A program made the position numbers and the translations under genes. Shown piece by piece: positions 16,945-25,159 of a stretch of 64,000 bases of DNA. The stretch comes from Roseiarcus sp963823165 (lineage in GTDB: Bacteria; Pseudomonadota; Alphaproteobacteria; Rhizobiales; Beijerinckiaceae). A model generated the notes under the pieces. The model was not told where the DNA came from, made no database searches, and worked only from the letters and a program-made list of their open reading frames with translations. Within the stretch, counting starts at the first letter, position 1. Every line of letters starts with the position of its first letter. The stretch lies in contig CAWGKV010000039.1 of the NCBI GenBank assembly GCA_963823165.1, forward strand, positions 124,001 to 188,000, given 5' to 3'.

Positions 16945-17671
16945 TCAGACAGAAACGCGCATCGCCTCTATGCGTCCTGCAAGCGAGCGCGCCTCGGCCG
17001 CGCTCATCGCGGCGCGCGGGCCCTCCACCTTGATCTCGCCAATCACCCGCGCCGGTCTCGGCGAAAGCACGAAGATGCGGTCGGCGAGGTGGATCGCCTC
17101 GCCGACGTCATGGGTAACGAGAACGGTCGTGACCGCCCGGTCCGCCATCAGCGTCGCGAAGTGGTTCCGCAGCGCCATGGCAAGCGGCGCGTCGAGCGAG
17201 ACGAACGGTTCGTCGAGCAGGAGAAGCGCGGGCTTGACCGCGTAGGCGCGGGCGAGCGCCACGCGCCGCGCAAGCCCGAGCGACAGCTCTCCGGGGAAAT
17301 GCTTCCGGTGGGCGGCAATTCCGAGCGCAGTCATCAGCGCATCCATCTCCCCCTCGCCGATCCGCGGCGCTGCGAGACGGATGTTGTCCTCGACGCTGCG
17401 CCACGGCAGCAGGCGCGGCTCCTGGAATGCGATCGACAAGTTCTCCCGCCGGGCGAATGACCTTGCCCTCGAACTGCGGGTCGAGGCCGGCGAGAATCCG
17501 CAACGCGCTTGACTTGCCGCAGCCGGATGGGCCGATCAGCGCGCCGATCTGCCCGCCCTCGAGCCGGAAAGCGAAGTCGGAGAGGACTTCGACCGTGCGG
17601 CCGGAAGCGTTCACGAGGCGCTTGCGCGTCACGCGAACGTCAAGCGGGCCGAGGCCGCCAACGGGAGACAT
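16945..17671 (-). pseudogene. NitT/TauT-like ABC transporter ATPase, single-base frameshift
   Basis: Two overlapping frames together encode one ABC ATPase. The first (from ATG 17671) has Walker A IGPSGCGKSSALRILAGLDP and runs to EGKVIRPA; the second picks up as ENLSIAFQEPRLLPWRSVED with Q-loop, signature LSLGLARRVALARA, Walker B ALLLLDEPFVSLDAP and H-loop VTHDVGEAIHLADRI. Removing one G from the GGG near 17445-17453 restores one frame of ~241 codons. The family energises nitrate/taurine/sulfonate-type importers. Start overlaps the permease gene by 32 bp. Either the importer is disabled or this is a sequencing indel; all catalytic motifs are intact. Confidence 0.8.
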
Positions 17672-18380
17672 GACGTTCAAAGGGCTGCACCACGAGAGCT
17701 TCGATCATCAGCATCGCCACGGTGAACGGCAAGGCGTAGGCGAGCAGAAGGGCGACGTCGAACAATTGAAAAGCCATGTTGATCTCGAAGCCGACGCCGT
17801 TCGGGCGGCCGAGCAGTTCGACCACCAGCACGATTTTCCATACGAGGGACAGACCCGAGCGCGTCGCTGCGGCGAAATAGGGCGCAAGCTGCGGCAGCAC
17901 CACGTGGCGCAGCCGCTTCAGCCGCGAGAAGGCAAATGCGCGGGCCATCTCGTCGAGGCCCGGATCGAGCGTGCGCGCCCCTTCCCGGATCGTGACCGTC
18001 GCATTCGGCAGCTTGTTGAGCGCGACCGCGGCGATCGCGGCCGCCTCGTTGAGACCGACCCAGATGTAGAGCAGAACGATGATGACGAGGGCCGGCAGGT
18101 TGAGAAGCACGACGATCCACGGATCGGCGAGCCGGTCCGCGAGCGGACGCCGGCCCATGAGGTAGCCGAGCGCCGAACCCAGCGCCATCGCCAGCGTGAA
18201 GGCCACAGCAACGCGCGCCATCGTGATCGCCATCGCCGAAAACAGCTCGCCGGACGCCGCCGCCTTGCTCATTGCGGCGAAGACGGCCGCCGGCCCCGGC
18301 AGATGCCTGGGATCGCTGAAATGCGCCGCTGCGGCCCACAGCGCGATCAGCGCGACGAGAGACAGCAGCCGGGCGGCCAA
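17640..18380 (-). CDS. NitT/TauT-like ABC transporter permease
   Basis: 246 residues with about six hydrophobic segments (LLSLVALIALWAAAAHF, VAVAFTLAMALGSALGYLMG, WIVVLLNLPALVIIVLLYIW). The EAA-like loop LKRLRHVVLPQLAPYFAAAT contacts the ATPase. It resembles SsuC/TauC permeases. Start appears to be a TTG at 18380, 6 bp after the binding-protein stop, so it probably relies on coupling. It forms an importer with the genes at 18387 and 16945; ligand not deducible from the sequence. Confidence 0.8.
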   Translation of the reverse strand: MAARLLSLVALIALWAAAAHFSDPRHLPGPAAVFAAMSKAAASGELFSAMAITMARVAVAFTLAMALGSALGYLMGRRPLADRLADPWIVVLLNLPALVIIVLLYIWVGLNEAAAIAAVALNKLPNATVTIREGARTLDPGLDEMARAFAFSRLKRLRHVVLPQLAPYFAAATRSGLSLVWKIVLVVELLGRPNGVGFEINMAFQLFDVALLLAYALPFTVAMLMIEALVVQPFERHVSRWRPRPA

Positions 18381-18386
18381 GGCGGC

Positions 18387-19376
18387 TCACTTCGCCGCGC
18401 TGGGGTCGAAAAACAGTGAAGCGTCGAGCTCCGGCGCGTCGCCGACGAGATTCCTGCCGCCGCTTGCGACGATCGCCCGATAGAGCGCCTTGGCGTCCTC
18501 GGCCTCCTCGGCCACGGAGCGCTTTGGTACGCCTTCGAGATAGCGCTCGCGGTATACCGCGAGGGCGGCGTCGTCGGCGAGATGCAGCCGGTTCTTGATC
18601 GGGGCCCATGCGGACGGATCGCTCGACAGCTCGGCGCGCGCCTTGGCCGCAGCGGCCAGATAGCGCCGAAGCACGTCGCCATGACTTGTCGCGAACGCTT
18701 CGGTGAAGACGTAACCGGTCATCGCCACCGGCCCGTGCGCGCCCAATGCCTTCTCTATATCGGTCATCTCGATTGCCCGATGGAACCCGCGGGTCTCGAG
18801 GTCGACGCAGAAATTCCAGAATTCAAGCGCCGCATCGAGTTCGCCATCGGCCAGCTTCTCGGCGATCAGCGGGGGCGCGCCGTAGGCCGGATGCGCGCTC
18901 TGCGCCAGATCGTGGCCTTCTTTCCGGGCCGCTGCCTGCGCCATGAGCCAGCTCTTGTCGAGTGGCCCGCCGGCGACGCCGATCGACCGGCCGGCCAGAT
19001 CGGCGAGCGAGCGAACCGGCGAGCCCTTGGCCGCCATCACGGCGCCGAGCGCGTTCGAATAGGGCGTGAACAGGAGTTTGTCGCCGAGCGATCGCTCCCG
19101 AGCGACCCACAGCCAGTCGGAAACGATGATGTCGGCTTCGCCACCCTGCAGCGCGATCTTGCCGGCCTCGGTCGAGGCCAGTTCCGTCGTCTCGACGTCG
19201 AGGCCAGCCGCCTTGTCGAGGCCGAGCGCCTTCATCACGGCGATCTCCCAAGCGACGGTGCCCGTCTTCTGCACCGCGACGCGGATTACGTCTGCCGCGC
19301 CGGCGACGCCGGAAAGGCCAAGCAAGATTGCGGCGGCTGCCAGCGCCCGGAGCACGATCGCATGCTGCTTGCTCAT
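18387..19376 (-). CDS. NitT/TauT-like ABC transporter substrate-binding protein
   Basis: 329 residues: signal peptide (IVLRALAAAAILLGLSGVAG, cleaved near GAA), then the two-lobe SsuA/TauA fold beginning VIRVAVQKTGTVAWEIAVMK, with ADIIVSDWLWVARER and GSPVRSLADLAGRSIGVAGG. It binds a small organic or anionic ligand in the periplasm. The ATG at 19376 overlaps the stop of the upstream ABC-2 permease as ATGA, so it is translationally coupled to the PQQ/lanthanide-type exporter/importer genes, an unusual pairing. An open frame to 19583 is ignored. Confidence 0.85.
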   Translation of the reverse strand: MSKQHAIVLRALAAAAILLGLSGVAGAADVIRVAVQKTGTVAWEIAVMKALGLDKAAGLDVETTELASTEAGKIALQGGEADIIVSDWLWVARERSLGDKLLFTPYSNALGAVMAAKGSPVRSLADLAGRSIGVAGGPLDKSWLMAQAAARKEGHDLAQSAHPAYGAPPLIAEKLADGELDAALEFWNFCVDLETRGFHRAIEMTDIEKALGAHGPVAMTGYVFTEAFATSHGDVLRRYLAAAAKARAELSSDPSAWAPIKNRLHLADDAALAVYRERYLEGVPKRSVAEEAEDAKALYRAIVASGGRNLVGDAPELDASLFFDPSAAK

Positions 19377-20209
19377 CCGCCCCGCCGCATCAGCATGCCG
19401 CGGGCCGGGTCGTAGGCGACGACCGCCGCGGCGAGAAAGACGACTGTGCACCCGAGGACCACCGCGAGCGACACCGGCTCGACCTTGCCCCAGAAGGCGA
19501 AGCGGATGAGTTCGACCGCGTAGGTGAATGGATTGAGCGCGCAGACCGTGGCAAGCCACGGGCTTCCTTCCTGCACCCTCCACAGTGGATAGAGGGCGGA
19601 GGAGGCGAAGAACATCGGGAAGATGACAAAATTCATCACCCCGGCGAAATTCTCGAGCTGCTTGATGAGCGAGGACAGCACCATGCCGAGCGCCCCCAGC
19701 ATCAGGCCCGAGAGGACAAGCGCCGGCAGGATCGTCACATAACCCCAGAGGGTCGGCGGCTCGATCTCCCAGAAGTAGGCGATGACCAGGTAGGCGTAGA
19801 CCTGCAGGATCGAAACGGCAACTCCGGCGAGCAGCTTCGAGGAAAGAAGGAACCAGCGCGGCGCGGGGCTCACCAGCAGCATCCGCATCGAACCCATCTC
19901 GCGGTCGTAGACCATCGACAGCGACGACTGCATGCCATTGAAGAGCTGGATCATCGCTATCAGGCCAGGCGTGATGTAGACGTCATAAAGAACGTAGGTC
20001 TCGTACGGCGGGATGATCGAGATGCCGAGGGTCTGACGGAAGCCTGCGGCGAAGATGAAAAGCCAGACCAGCGGCCGCACCAGCGCGGAGATGAACCGTT
20101 CGCGCTGATGAAGAAAGCGCAGGCTCTCGCGCCAGACGATTCCCCGAAGGCAGACTAGATAAGCGCCGACGCCGAAAGGCTGCGGCTCGCTCCCTCCGAT
20201 TGCGCTCAC
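19373..20209 (-). CDS. ABC-2 type permease of the PQQ/lanthanide-associated transporter (PedC/LutF-like)
   Basis: 278 residues of the ABC-2 permease fold: RPLVWLFIFAAGFRQTLG, the central MVYDREMGSMRMLLVSPAPR coupling helix, then four hydrophobic spans (LLAGVAVSILQVYAYLVIAY, ILPALVLSGLMLGALGMVL, VMNFVIFPMFFASSALYPLW and VVLGCTVVFLAAAVVA). The GTG at 20209 overlaps the ATPase stop as GTGA. Homologous four-gene sets sit beside PQQ alcohol dehydrogenase genes; pedA1A2BC in Pseudomonas putida and the lut genes in Methylorubrum are linked to lanthanide uptake (established knowledge). Role here is by analogy. Confidence 0.85.
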   Translation of the reverse strand: MSAIGGSEPQPFGVGAYLVCLRGIVWRESLRFLHQRERFISALVRPLVWLFIFAAGFRQTLGISIIPPYETYVLYDVYITPGLIAMIQLFNGMQSSLSMVYDREMGSMRMLLVSPAPRWFLLSSKLLAGVAVSILQVYAYLVIAYFWEIEPPTLWGYVTILPALVLSGLMLGALGMVLSSLIKQLENFAGVMNFVIFPMFFASSALYPLWRVQEGSPWLATVCALNPFTYAVELIRFAFWGKVEPVSLAVVLGCTVVFLAAAVVAYDPARGMLMRRGG

Positions 20210-20985
20210 GCTTCCTCCTCGCCGGCGCCGCCGATCATTTTCGTGAACGCCGCGCCGATAGAGGCGGCCCCCGCCGCCTCCATAACGTCTTCCGCTGTGG
20301 CGGACGCGAGCACCCGGCCCTTGTGCAGCACGACCACGCTGTCTTCCGGGCGCACCTCGTCTACGAGGTGGGTCGCCCACAGAACGCCGACGCGGTCCTC
20401 GACGACGAGGCGACGCACCAGCACAAGTATGTCGGCCCGCGCCTTGATGTCCAGGCCGGCGGTCGGCTCGTCCAGCAACAGCAGGCGGGGCGCGTGCAGC
20501 AGGGCGCGGGCGATCTCGACCCGGCGCATCTGACCGCCGGAGAGATGGCGCACTCGGTCGTGACGCCGGTCGGCGAGGCCGACTCGGGCGAGGAGCTCGC
20601 GGCAGCGCAAGCGGACTTTGTGCCGGGCGATCCCTTGGAGCGCGCCCTGATAGAGCATGTTCTGCTCGACGGTGAGATCGAGATCAAGCGTGCGGCTCTG
20701 AAACACGACACCAAGTTCGGCCAGGGCGACGCCGCTCTCGCGTGCGACGTCATGCCCGAAGATGCGGACCGCGCCCGCCTTGCTGGCGTAGAGGTGGGTG
20801 ATGATCGAGAAAAGAGTGCTTTTCCCCGCCCCGTTGAGGCCGAGCAGCACGGCGAAGGTCCCATGCTGGACTGAAAAGCTCACATCGTCGAGCGCCTTGC
20901 GCGCGCCGTAGGCGTGCGAGACGCGCTCGATTGCGAGCGCAGCCGGCAAATTCGCCGTCACGGGGAAGGACGCGTCGACGTTCAT
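20206..20985 (-). CDS. ABC ATPase of the PQQ/lanthanide-associated transporter (PedB/LutE-like)
   Basis: 259 residues. Walker A LGLNGAGKSTLFSIIT, Q-loop GVVFQSRTLDLDLTVEQNM (a TIGR03864-type feature), signature HLSGGQMRRVEIARALLHAP, Walker B LLLLDEPTAGLD and switch WATHLVDEV. The ATG 20985 overlaps the propeller stop as ATGA. Pairs with the ABC-2 permease downstream. Confidence 0.88.
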   Translation of the reverse strand: MNVDASFPVTANLPAALAIERVSHAYGARKALDDVSFSVQHGTFAVLLGLNGAGKSTLFSIITHLYASKAGAVRIFGHDVARESGVALAELGVVFQSRTLDLDLTVEQNMLYQGALQGIARHKVRLRCRELLARVGLADRRHDRVRHLSGGQMRRVEIARALLHAPRLLLLDEPTAGLDIKARADILVLVRRLVVEDRVGVLWATHLVDEVRPEDSVVVLHKGRVLASATAEDVMEAAGAASIGAAFTKMIGGAGEEEA

Positions 20986-21956
20986 CGCCGGGTGATCGCG
21001 ACGCCCCAAGGATAGGATCCCACGGGGATCGACTTCAGCGCCTTGAGCGAAGGAACGTCGATGACGGTCACGTCATTCGAGACGCCGTTGGTCGTATAGA
21101 GCTGCTTGTCGTCGGGCGTCAGGGCAAGCTGCCAGACGCGCTGTCCGACGAGAATGTACTTGATGACCTGCTTCGTCGCCCCGTCGACAATCGCTACGCG
21201 GTTCGCAGGGCCGAGCGCGACGAAGCCGAGTTTGCCGTCGGACGTGAACCGGATGCCGACCGGCTGGATCTCCTCTGCGCGCAGGCCGGGCACGGCGAAT
21301 GTAATCGTCTGGGTTATGGTCTTCTTGACCGGATCGATCACCGACACCTTGCCGCCCACTTCCGACGACACCCAGAGCTCGGAGCCGTCCGGCTTGAACT
21401 CGGCGAAGCGCGGGCGCGAGGGAACGAGGATGTTCGCCACCGCCTTCTTTGTCGCCCAGTCGATCAGATGGGCCATGCTCGTCGTTTCCGAAGTGTTGAC
21501 GACCATGGCGCCGTCCGGGCTCACGGCGACGCCCTCCGGCTCGACGCCGACGGGAATTTCGCCGACCACCTTGCGCGAAGCGAGGTCAATGGCGGTGAGC
21601 AGCGCGTCGTTCTCATTGGCCACGAACAGTGTCGCTCCGTCCGGGCTCACCCGCAGCTGCTCGGGATCTGGACCCGAGGGCAGATCGCCGACGACCTTCA
21701 AGGTCTTCGTGTCGACGATCTGGATCGTGTCGTCGTCGCCGGCGCAGATGAAGAGAAACGAATCGTCTTTCGACAGCGCAACCCCGCGTGGGCGCTGCCC
21801 GACCTTGACCGTCCTCGTCACCTGCATCGTCGCGGTGTCGATGACTGAGACCGAGTTGCCCTTCTCGTTGGTGACGAAGGCGGTGTTGGCGAAGCCGGGA
21901 GAGGCGGCAGCCAGTACGACGACGAGACCCGCGGCGAGACTCACTTGAGCTTGCAT
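20982..21956 (-). CDS. YVTN-repeat beta-propeller protein, PQQ-catabolism associated (PedA2/LutD-like)
   Basis: 324 residues: signal peptide (LAAGLVVVLAAASPGFA), then seven-bladed YVTN/40-residue repeats, e.g. AFVTNEKGNSVSVIDTATMQ, RGVALSKDDSFLFICAGDDD, QLRVSPDGATLFVANENDAL, GVAVSPDGAMVVNTSETTSM. This matches the TIGR03866 beta-propeller subfamily that always travels with this ABC set. Periplasmic; may act as a scaffold or second binding component. Start ATG 21956 overlaps the binding-protein gene by 16 bp. Confidence 0.86.
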   Translation of the reverse strand: MQAQVSLAAGLVVVLAAASPGFANTAFVTNEKGNSVSVIDTATMQVTRTVKVGQRPRGVALSKDDSFLFICAGDDDTIQIVDTKTLKVVGDLPSGPDPEQLRVSPDGATLFVANENDALLTAIDLASRKVVGEIPVGVEPEGVAVSPDGAMVVNTSETTSMAHLIDWATKKAVANILVPSRPRFAEFKPDGSELWVSSEVGGKVSVIDPVKKTITQTITFAVPGLRAEEIQPVGIRFTSDGKLGFVALGPANRVAIVDGATKQVIKYILVGQRVWQLALTPDDKQLYTTNGVSNDVTVIDVPSLKALKSIPVGSYPWGVAITRR

Positions 21957-23122
21957 TTCGTCTCCGGCTGGTCGAGGCCGAGCGTATCGAGCTCCGACAC
22001 CTGATGCAAAAAGCCTTCCTGCGGCGACACCGACACGGTGCCTCGCCCGTCGGTCAGCAGGATGGGCTGGCGAAGCTGCAGGTTCCACGGCCGAAGCGTC
22101 AGTTTCACGCCCTTGAAGTCGGCCACGTCGAAATCCGGCGACAGCATCAGATTGAGCGCCGCTTTCGGGTCGGCGGATTTTGTCCGGTTGACCGCGTCGC
22201 CGATCATCCGCATAGCGACCCAGGCCTGGTTGTCGCGCGCAGTCATGCCGCGGTGAAACATACGCTCGAAGCGGTTCTGCAGCTGCTGGGCGCCCCACAA
22301 TTCGTGCGAGGGGTCCCAACTGGCCGGCCGCAAGCCCCCGGAGCCCGTGACCGGACGCGGCTCCCAGGTCCGATACGGGAGATAGCCGCCGAAGACTTCG
22401 TTCTCGTCCGCAGCGACCAGAACGTCGTAATCGGGCGCTTTCTGGGTGAAAACCGGCATCTGTCGTTGGGTTTGCACGACGCCCGAATCCGATCTCCGCC
22501 CGCCGCCCGTGTCCTCGAACGTCCGCTTCTCGACGATCTTGGCGCCGAATTTCTTGGCGGCGCGCTCGTAAGCCGCGCCGAGTGCGACATCCTCGGGATG
22601 CGAACCAACGACCAGGAACCATTTCCTCCACTGCTTCCAGATCAGGTACTCGGCGAGACCGTCGGCAAGCATCGCGCGGGAAGGCGCGGTGTGAACGACA
22701 TTTTCGCGGCAATCCTCCTCGCGCAACCGTTCGTCCGCTGCGCCGGCGTTGAACACCAGGTCGCCGACGCCGCGCGCGGCGTCGGCGACCTTGAGCAATT
22801 CGTCAGCGGGAAGATCGACGATCAGGAAGCGGATGCCGGAATTCATCAGTGTCCTGGCGGCTCCGACAGCGTCGTCATTTGGCGCAAGCTTGACGTCCTC
22901 GATCGAGAAGGACTGGTCGAGGAACCTTCCAGTGGTGTTGTTGTCGGCCATCGCGAGCTTGGCCCCGGCGACGAAGTCGTCGGCGGCCGGGATGTCGAGA
23001 ATCGAGATCGTGTCGCGGGAATGCTCCATTCGGACAACGCCGACCTTGATTTCGAGCGGATCCGCTGTCGCCGCTGCGAGCGATGCGGCCAGCGCCGCAG
23101 TCCCGAGCGCCGCCGCCGCCAT
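21941..23122 (-). CDS. Periplasmic binding protein of the PQQ/lanthanide-associated ABC transporter (PedA1/LutA-like)
   Basis: About 393 residues: signal peptide (AAAALGTAALAASLAAATA), then a type I periplasmic-binding fold beginning LEIKVGVVRMEHSRDTISIL, with AKLAMADNNTTGRFLDQSF, LIVDLPADELLKVADAARGV, AGAADERLREEDCRENVVHT and WFLVVGSHPEDVALGAAYER. This is the TIGR03863 family. First gene of the long minus-strand operon. Start: an ATG at 23200 would overlap the divergent gene start head to head, leaving no promoter; ATG 23122 directly precedes the signal peptide and leaves 76 bp for two promoters. Confidence 0.85.
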   Translation of the reverse strand: MAAAALGTAALAASLAAATADPLEIKVGVVRMEHSRDTISILDIPAADDFVAGAKLAMADNNTTGRFLDQSFSIEDVKLAPNDDAVGAARTLMNSGIRFLIVDLPADELLKVADAARGVGDLVFNAGAADERLREEDCRENVVHTAPSRAMLADGLAEYLIWKQWRKWFLVVGSHPEDVALGAAYERAAKKFGAKIVEKRTFEDTGGGRRSDSGVVQTQRQMPVFTQKAPDYDVLVAADENEVFGGYLPYRTWEPRPVTGSGGLRPASWDPSHELWGAQQLQNRFERMFHRGMTARDNQAWVAMRMIGDAVNRTKSADPKAALNLMLSPDFDVADFKGVKLTLRPWNLQLRQPILLTDGRGTVSVSPQEGFLHQVSELDTLGLDQPETKCKLK

Positions 23123-23198
23123 GAGACGTTGTGCTCGTCGGCGAGCGCCGCCATTATCGAATCTGTCCGCGTCGACGCGCAGGCTTCGGAGAGAAAGC

Positions 23199-23537
23199 AT
23201 GAAACTCAAAGCGACGCTCGCTTTGGTCATAATCGCGCTCGCCCATCCGGCGAACGCCAAGGACACGCGGTTCTGGAACCTGACCTCCTCCACGGTTCGG
23301 TCGCTCGAACTCGCGCCGGCCGGGACGGGAGCCTTCGGTCCGAACCAGTGCCTGAACGATCCCGACGGCGTGGTCGACCACGACGAGCGCGTTAAGGTGA
23401 CGGGCGTCGCCGCCGGTTCGTACGACGCGAAGCTCAAGCTGGCCGACGGGCGGACATGTCTGGCGAAGAATGTGCGGATCGAAACCGGCAAGCCGTTCGC
23501 CATCGAGGACAAGGATCTCACCGACTGCACAAAATGA
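23199..23537 (+). CDS. Small secreted protein with EF-hand-like acidic loop
   Basis: 112 residues: signal peptide cleaved after HPANA (residue 20), then a small beta-rich domain with three Cys (51, 87, 110). Residues 52-63 read LNDPDGVVDHDE: Asp at EF-hand positions 3, 5 and 9, Gly at 6, hydrophobic at 8 and Glu at 12, with only position 1 (Leu) unlike a canonical loop. The start at 23199 is set by GGAGAG seven bases upstream. It is divergent from the PQQ/lanthanide-type operon by 76 bp. Similar small exported proteins occur in methylotroph PQQ loci; function unknown. Metal binding is inference. Confidence 0.75.
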   Translation: MKLKATLALVIIALAHPANAKDTRFWNLTSSTVRSLELAPAGTGAFGPNQCLNDPDGVVDHDERVKVTGVAAGSYDAKLKLADGRTCLAKNVRIETGKPFAIEDKDLTDCTK

Positions 23538-23587
23538 GCGAGGCCGGAGAGTCGGCCAGGCGCGTCATCGTTTCCACAAAACGACGC

Positions 23588-23613
23588 GGCGCCGATCATG
23601 TGGGGTCGGCGCC
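23588..23613. terminator. Hairpin between convergent genes
   Basis: GGCGCCGA (23588-23595) pairs with TCGGCGCC (23606-23613), loop 10 nt. It lies between the 3' ends of the small secreted protein gene (+) and pqqA (-). No long U-run follows, so terminator function is tentative. Confidence 0.4.
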
Positions 23614-23718
23614 ACGCCTCGACTGTTTTATGGTGCTCCGCGACCTTTTTATGGCGGCGCGCAGCTAATCGCCGCGCTCGCCATGGAGCCGAATTGCCCG
23701 ACCGACGAACGTCGGCGC

Positions 23719-23796
23719 TTACATTTCGGCGGTGAGATAGGCCGTCACTTCGAGGCCAGCGCAAACTTCGACGACGACAGGCGTAGTCCAGCTCAT
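23719..23796 (-). CDS. pqqA: PQQ precursor peptide PqqA
   Basis: 25-residue peptide with the PqqA pattern WTTPVVVEVCAGLEVTAY. Glu16 and Tyr20 are in the EVTAY spacing (Glu-x3-Tyr) that PqqE crosslinks to build pyrroloquinoline quinone. ATG 23796 has GGGAGAG seven bases upstream. No pqqB, C, D or E follows: the next 180 bp hold no gene and then the convergent secreted-protein gene ends. PqqA copies detached from pqqBCDE are known in methylotrophs. Its position beside a PQQ/lanthanide-type transporter supports the call. A 7-bp stem GGCTTTG/CAAAGCC (23831-23851) lies in its leader. Confidence 0.85.
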   Translation of the reverse strand: MSWTTPVVVEVCAGLEVTAYLTAEM

Positions 23797-24082
23797 GGAT
23801 TGCTCTCCCAGAGATGCGTTTCCCAGAAAGGGCTTTGTCCCTTTCAAAGCCAATGTAACAGGCGGCGCGCAAGCCGTCACCGACCCTTTGGTAGTAACTT
23901 TGGCGCCCATTGGCCCCGAAGCCCAGCATCATCTCTCTTTGCGCCCAAGATCGGGCCGCGGCGGGGCGGCGGGCGCGGGAAAGGCCTCTGTTGCGCCCTT
24001 AATCTGCTCTTAAGCCGTTTCACTCAGCCTCCCTGAGTGCCGGGCGCCGAAGCGCGCCCGCGGACAGAAGCAGGAAGCGGCC

Positions 24083-24301
24083 ATGCGCGACGATTTCGAC
24101 GCAATCCCCGACCCGGGCGGGGGACGCGGCGCCCCGGGAACCATGTTGACTCGCATCTATCATGACATCGGGCTCGCGGCGGTCGCCGACGCTTTGAACC
24201 TGCTGACGGTCGAGTTCGAGCCCGAGCTGAAGGATTCCCTCGAGCGTGGTGAGTTTTATCTCGTCCCGGCCGACTCGGCGTGGCCAGAGATGGCGCTCTA
24301 G
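24083..24301 (+). CDS. Small acidic hypothetical protein
   Basis: 72 residues, net acidic, no signal peptide or membrane segment. AGGAAG lies upstream of ATG 24083, and the middle reads as amphipathic helices (LTRIYHDIGLAAVADALNLL). Not recognised. The next gene converges; 24302-24502 holds nothing recognisable. Confidence 0.45.
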   Translation: MRDDFDAIPDPGGGRGAPGTMLTRIYHDIGLAAVADALNLLTVEFEPELKDSLERGEFYLVPADSAWPEMAL

Positions 24302-24502
24302 AAGAGTCGGTACGCCCGGGTCCTCCTTGGCCGCTCGAGCAAATGTCTCAGTCTGGTCGCCGCGAAGGCGAGGACTGCGAGGCGGCACAAGCTCTCCGCT
24401 GATGGTCAGAGCCGGGCTTCGACCATTCGCGCGCCAGCCGAGAGGTTCACCCCGCTCCTAGACCAGGCGGCGCGTCGTCAACGGTCGAATGTCGATCCCT
24501 CA

Positions 24503-25015
24503 TTATGGACTCGCGCATCGGAGCCGGCGGCCGCGGCGGGAATTGGACGTCCGACCTTGCGGCGCCTCAGAAAGCGCGGCCGGCGCGCTATGGCGCCTCG
24601 GCCCCGCCGCCGGCCGCTGGGCAGGCGGCGCACGAGATCGACTCCGGTCGACATTCACCTGCACGTCGGCTGACGCCGTGCGCCCGACGAAGGCCGGGAG
24701 GCCGAGGAAACCCACCCACTCGCGCCACCGAGCCCTGGCTGCGGACTCATCCTCGTCTTCGGCGAGCCGCACGCACAGGTCGGGATCCCGGTGGAGGAGC
24801 TTCACCTCATAGCGAAACCGCCCGTCGTCGAGTCCGGCGATCCGCAACGCAACCCCCCGATAAGCGCTCGAGTCGAGGCGGATCGCCATCGAAACGCCGG
24901 CGACCACGCGTCTGATCACGACAGCCTCCCTGGAAAGGTCGACCATGCGCCGGCGGTTGTCGGAGCGCGGATCACAGGCTTCGATCAGAAGGCATTGGAG
25001 TGTTTTCGACGTCAT
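24503..25015 (-). CDS. DUF6101-family protein
   Basis: 170 residues. The core RREAVVIRR-like strand followed by SMAIRLDSSAYRGVALRI and YEVKLLHRDPDLCVRLAEDE, then ARWREWVGFLGLPAFV, matches the short family of uncharacterised alphaproteobacterial proteins annotated DUF6101. The C-terminal third is Arg/Pro/Ser-rich and basic. No signal peptide. Function unknown; a role in the cytoplasm is only inferred. Confidence 0.65.
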   Translation of the reverse strand: MTSKTLQCLLIEACDPRSDNRRRMVDLSREAVVIRRVVAGVSMAIRLDSSAYRGVALRIAGLDDGRFRYEVKLLHRDPDLCVRLAEDEDESAARARWREWVGFLGLPAFVGRTASADVQVNVDRSRSRAPPAQRPAAGPRRHSAPAALSEAPQGRTSNSRRGRRLRCASP

Positions 25016-25159
25016 TTGCGCGCGCGGTTCCGCAGATGGATTGATGATGCGGAAACGATGGCGGCGCGGCTCTGCCCAAGCGCCTAATTATGATGGTTAA
25101 GCTGCGGATAATAGGCTCGCTCTGCGGCACTTTCGTCGCTCGTGGCGAGCGAACGCTCA

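Noticed and set aside
18381..19583. Extension of the SsuA-like protein to 19583
   Set aside because: The ATG at 19376 overlaps the upstream stop and begins the signal peptide; the extension is antisense-type noise over the permease.
21957..22712. Upstream extension of the beta-propeller frame
   Set aside because: It overlaps the binding-protein gene in another frame; the propeller starts with a signal peptide at 21956.
23123..23932. Upstream extension of the binding-protein frame
   Set aside because: It would run antisense through the small secreted protein gene and its ribosome site; no domain is seen there.
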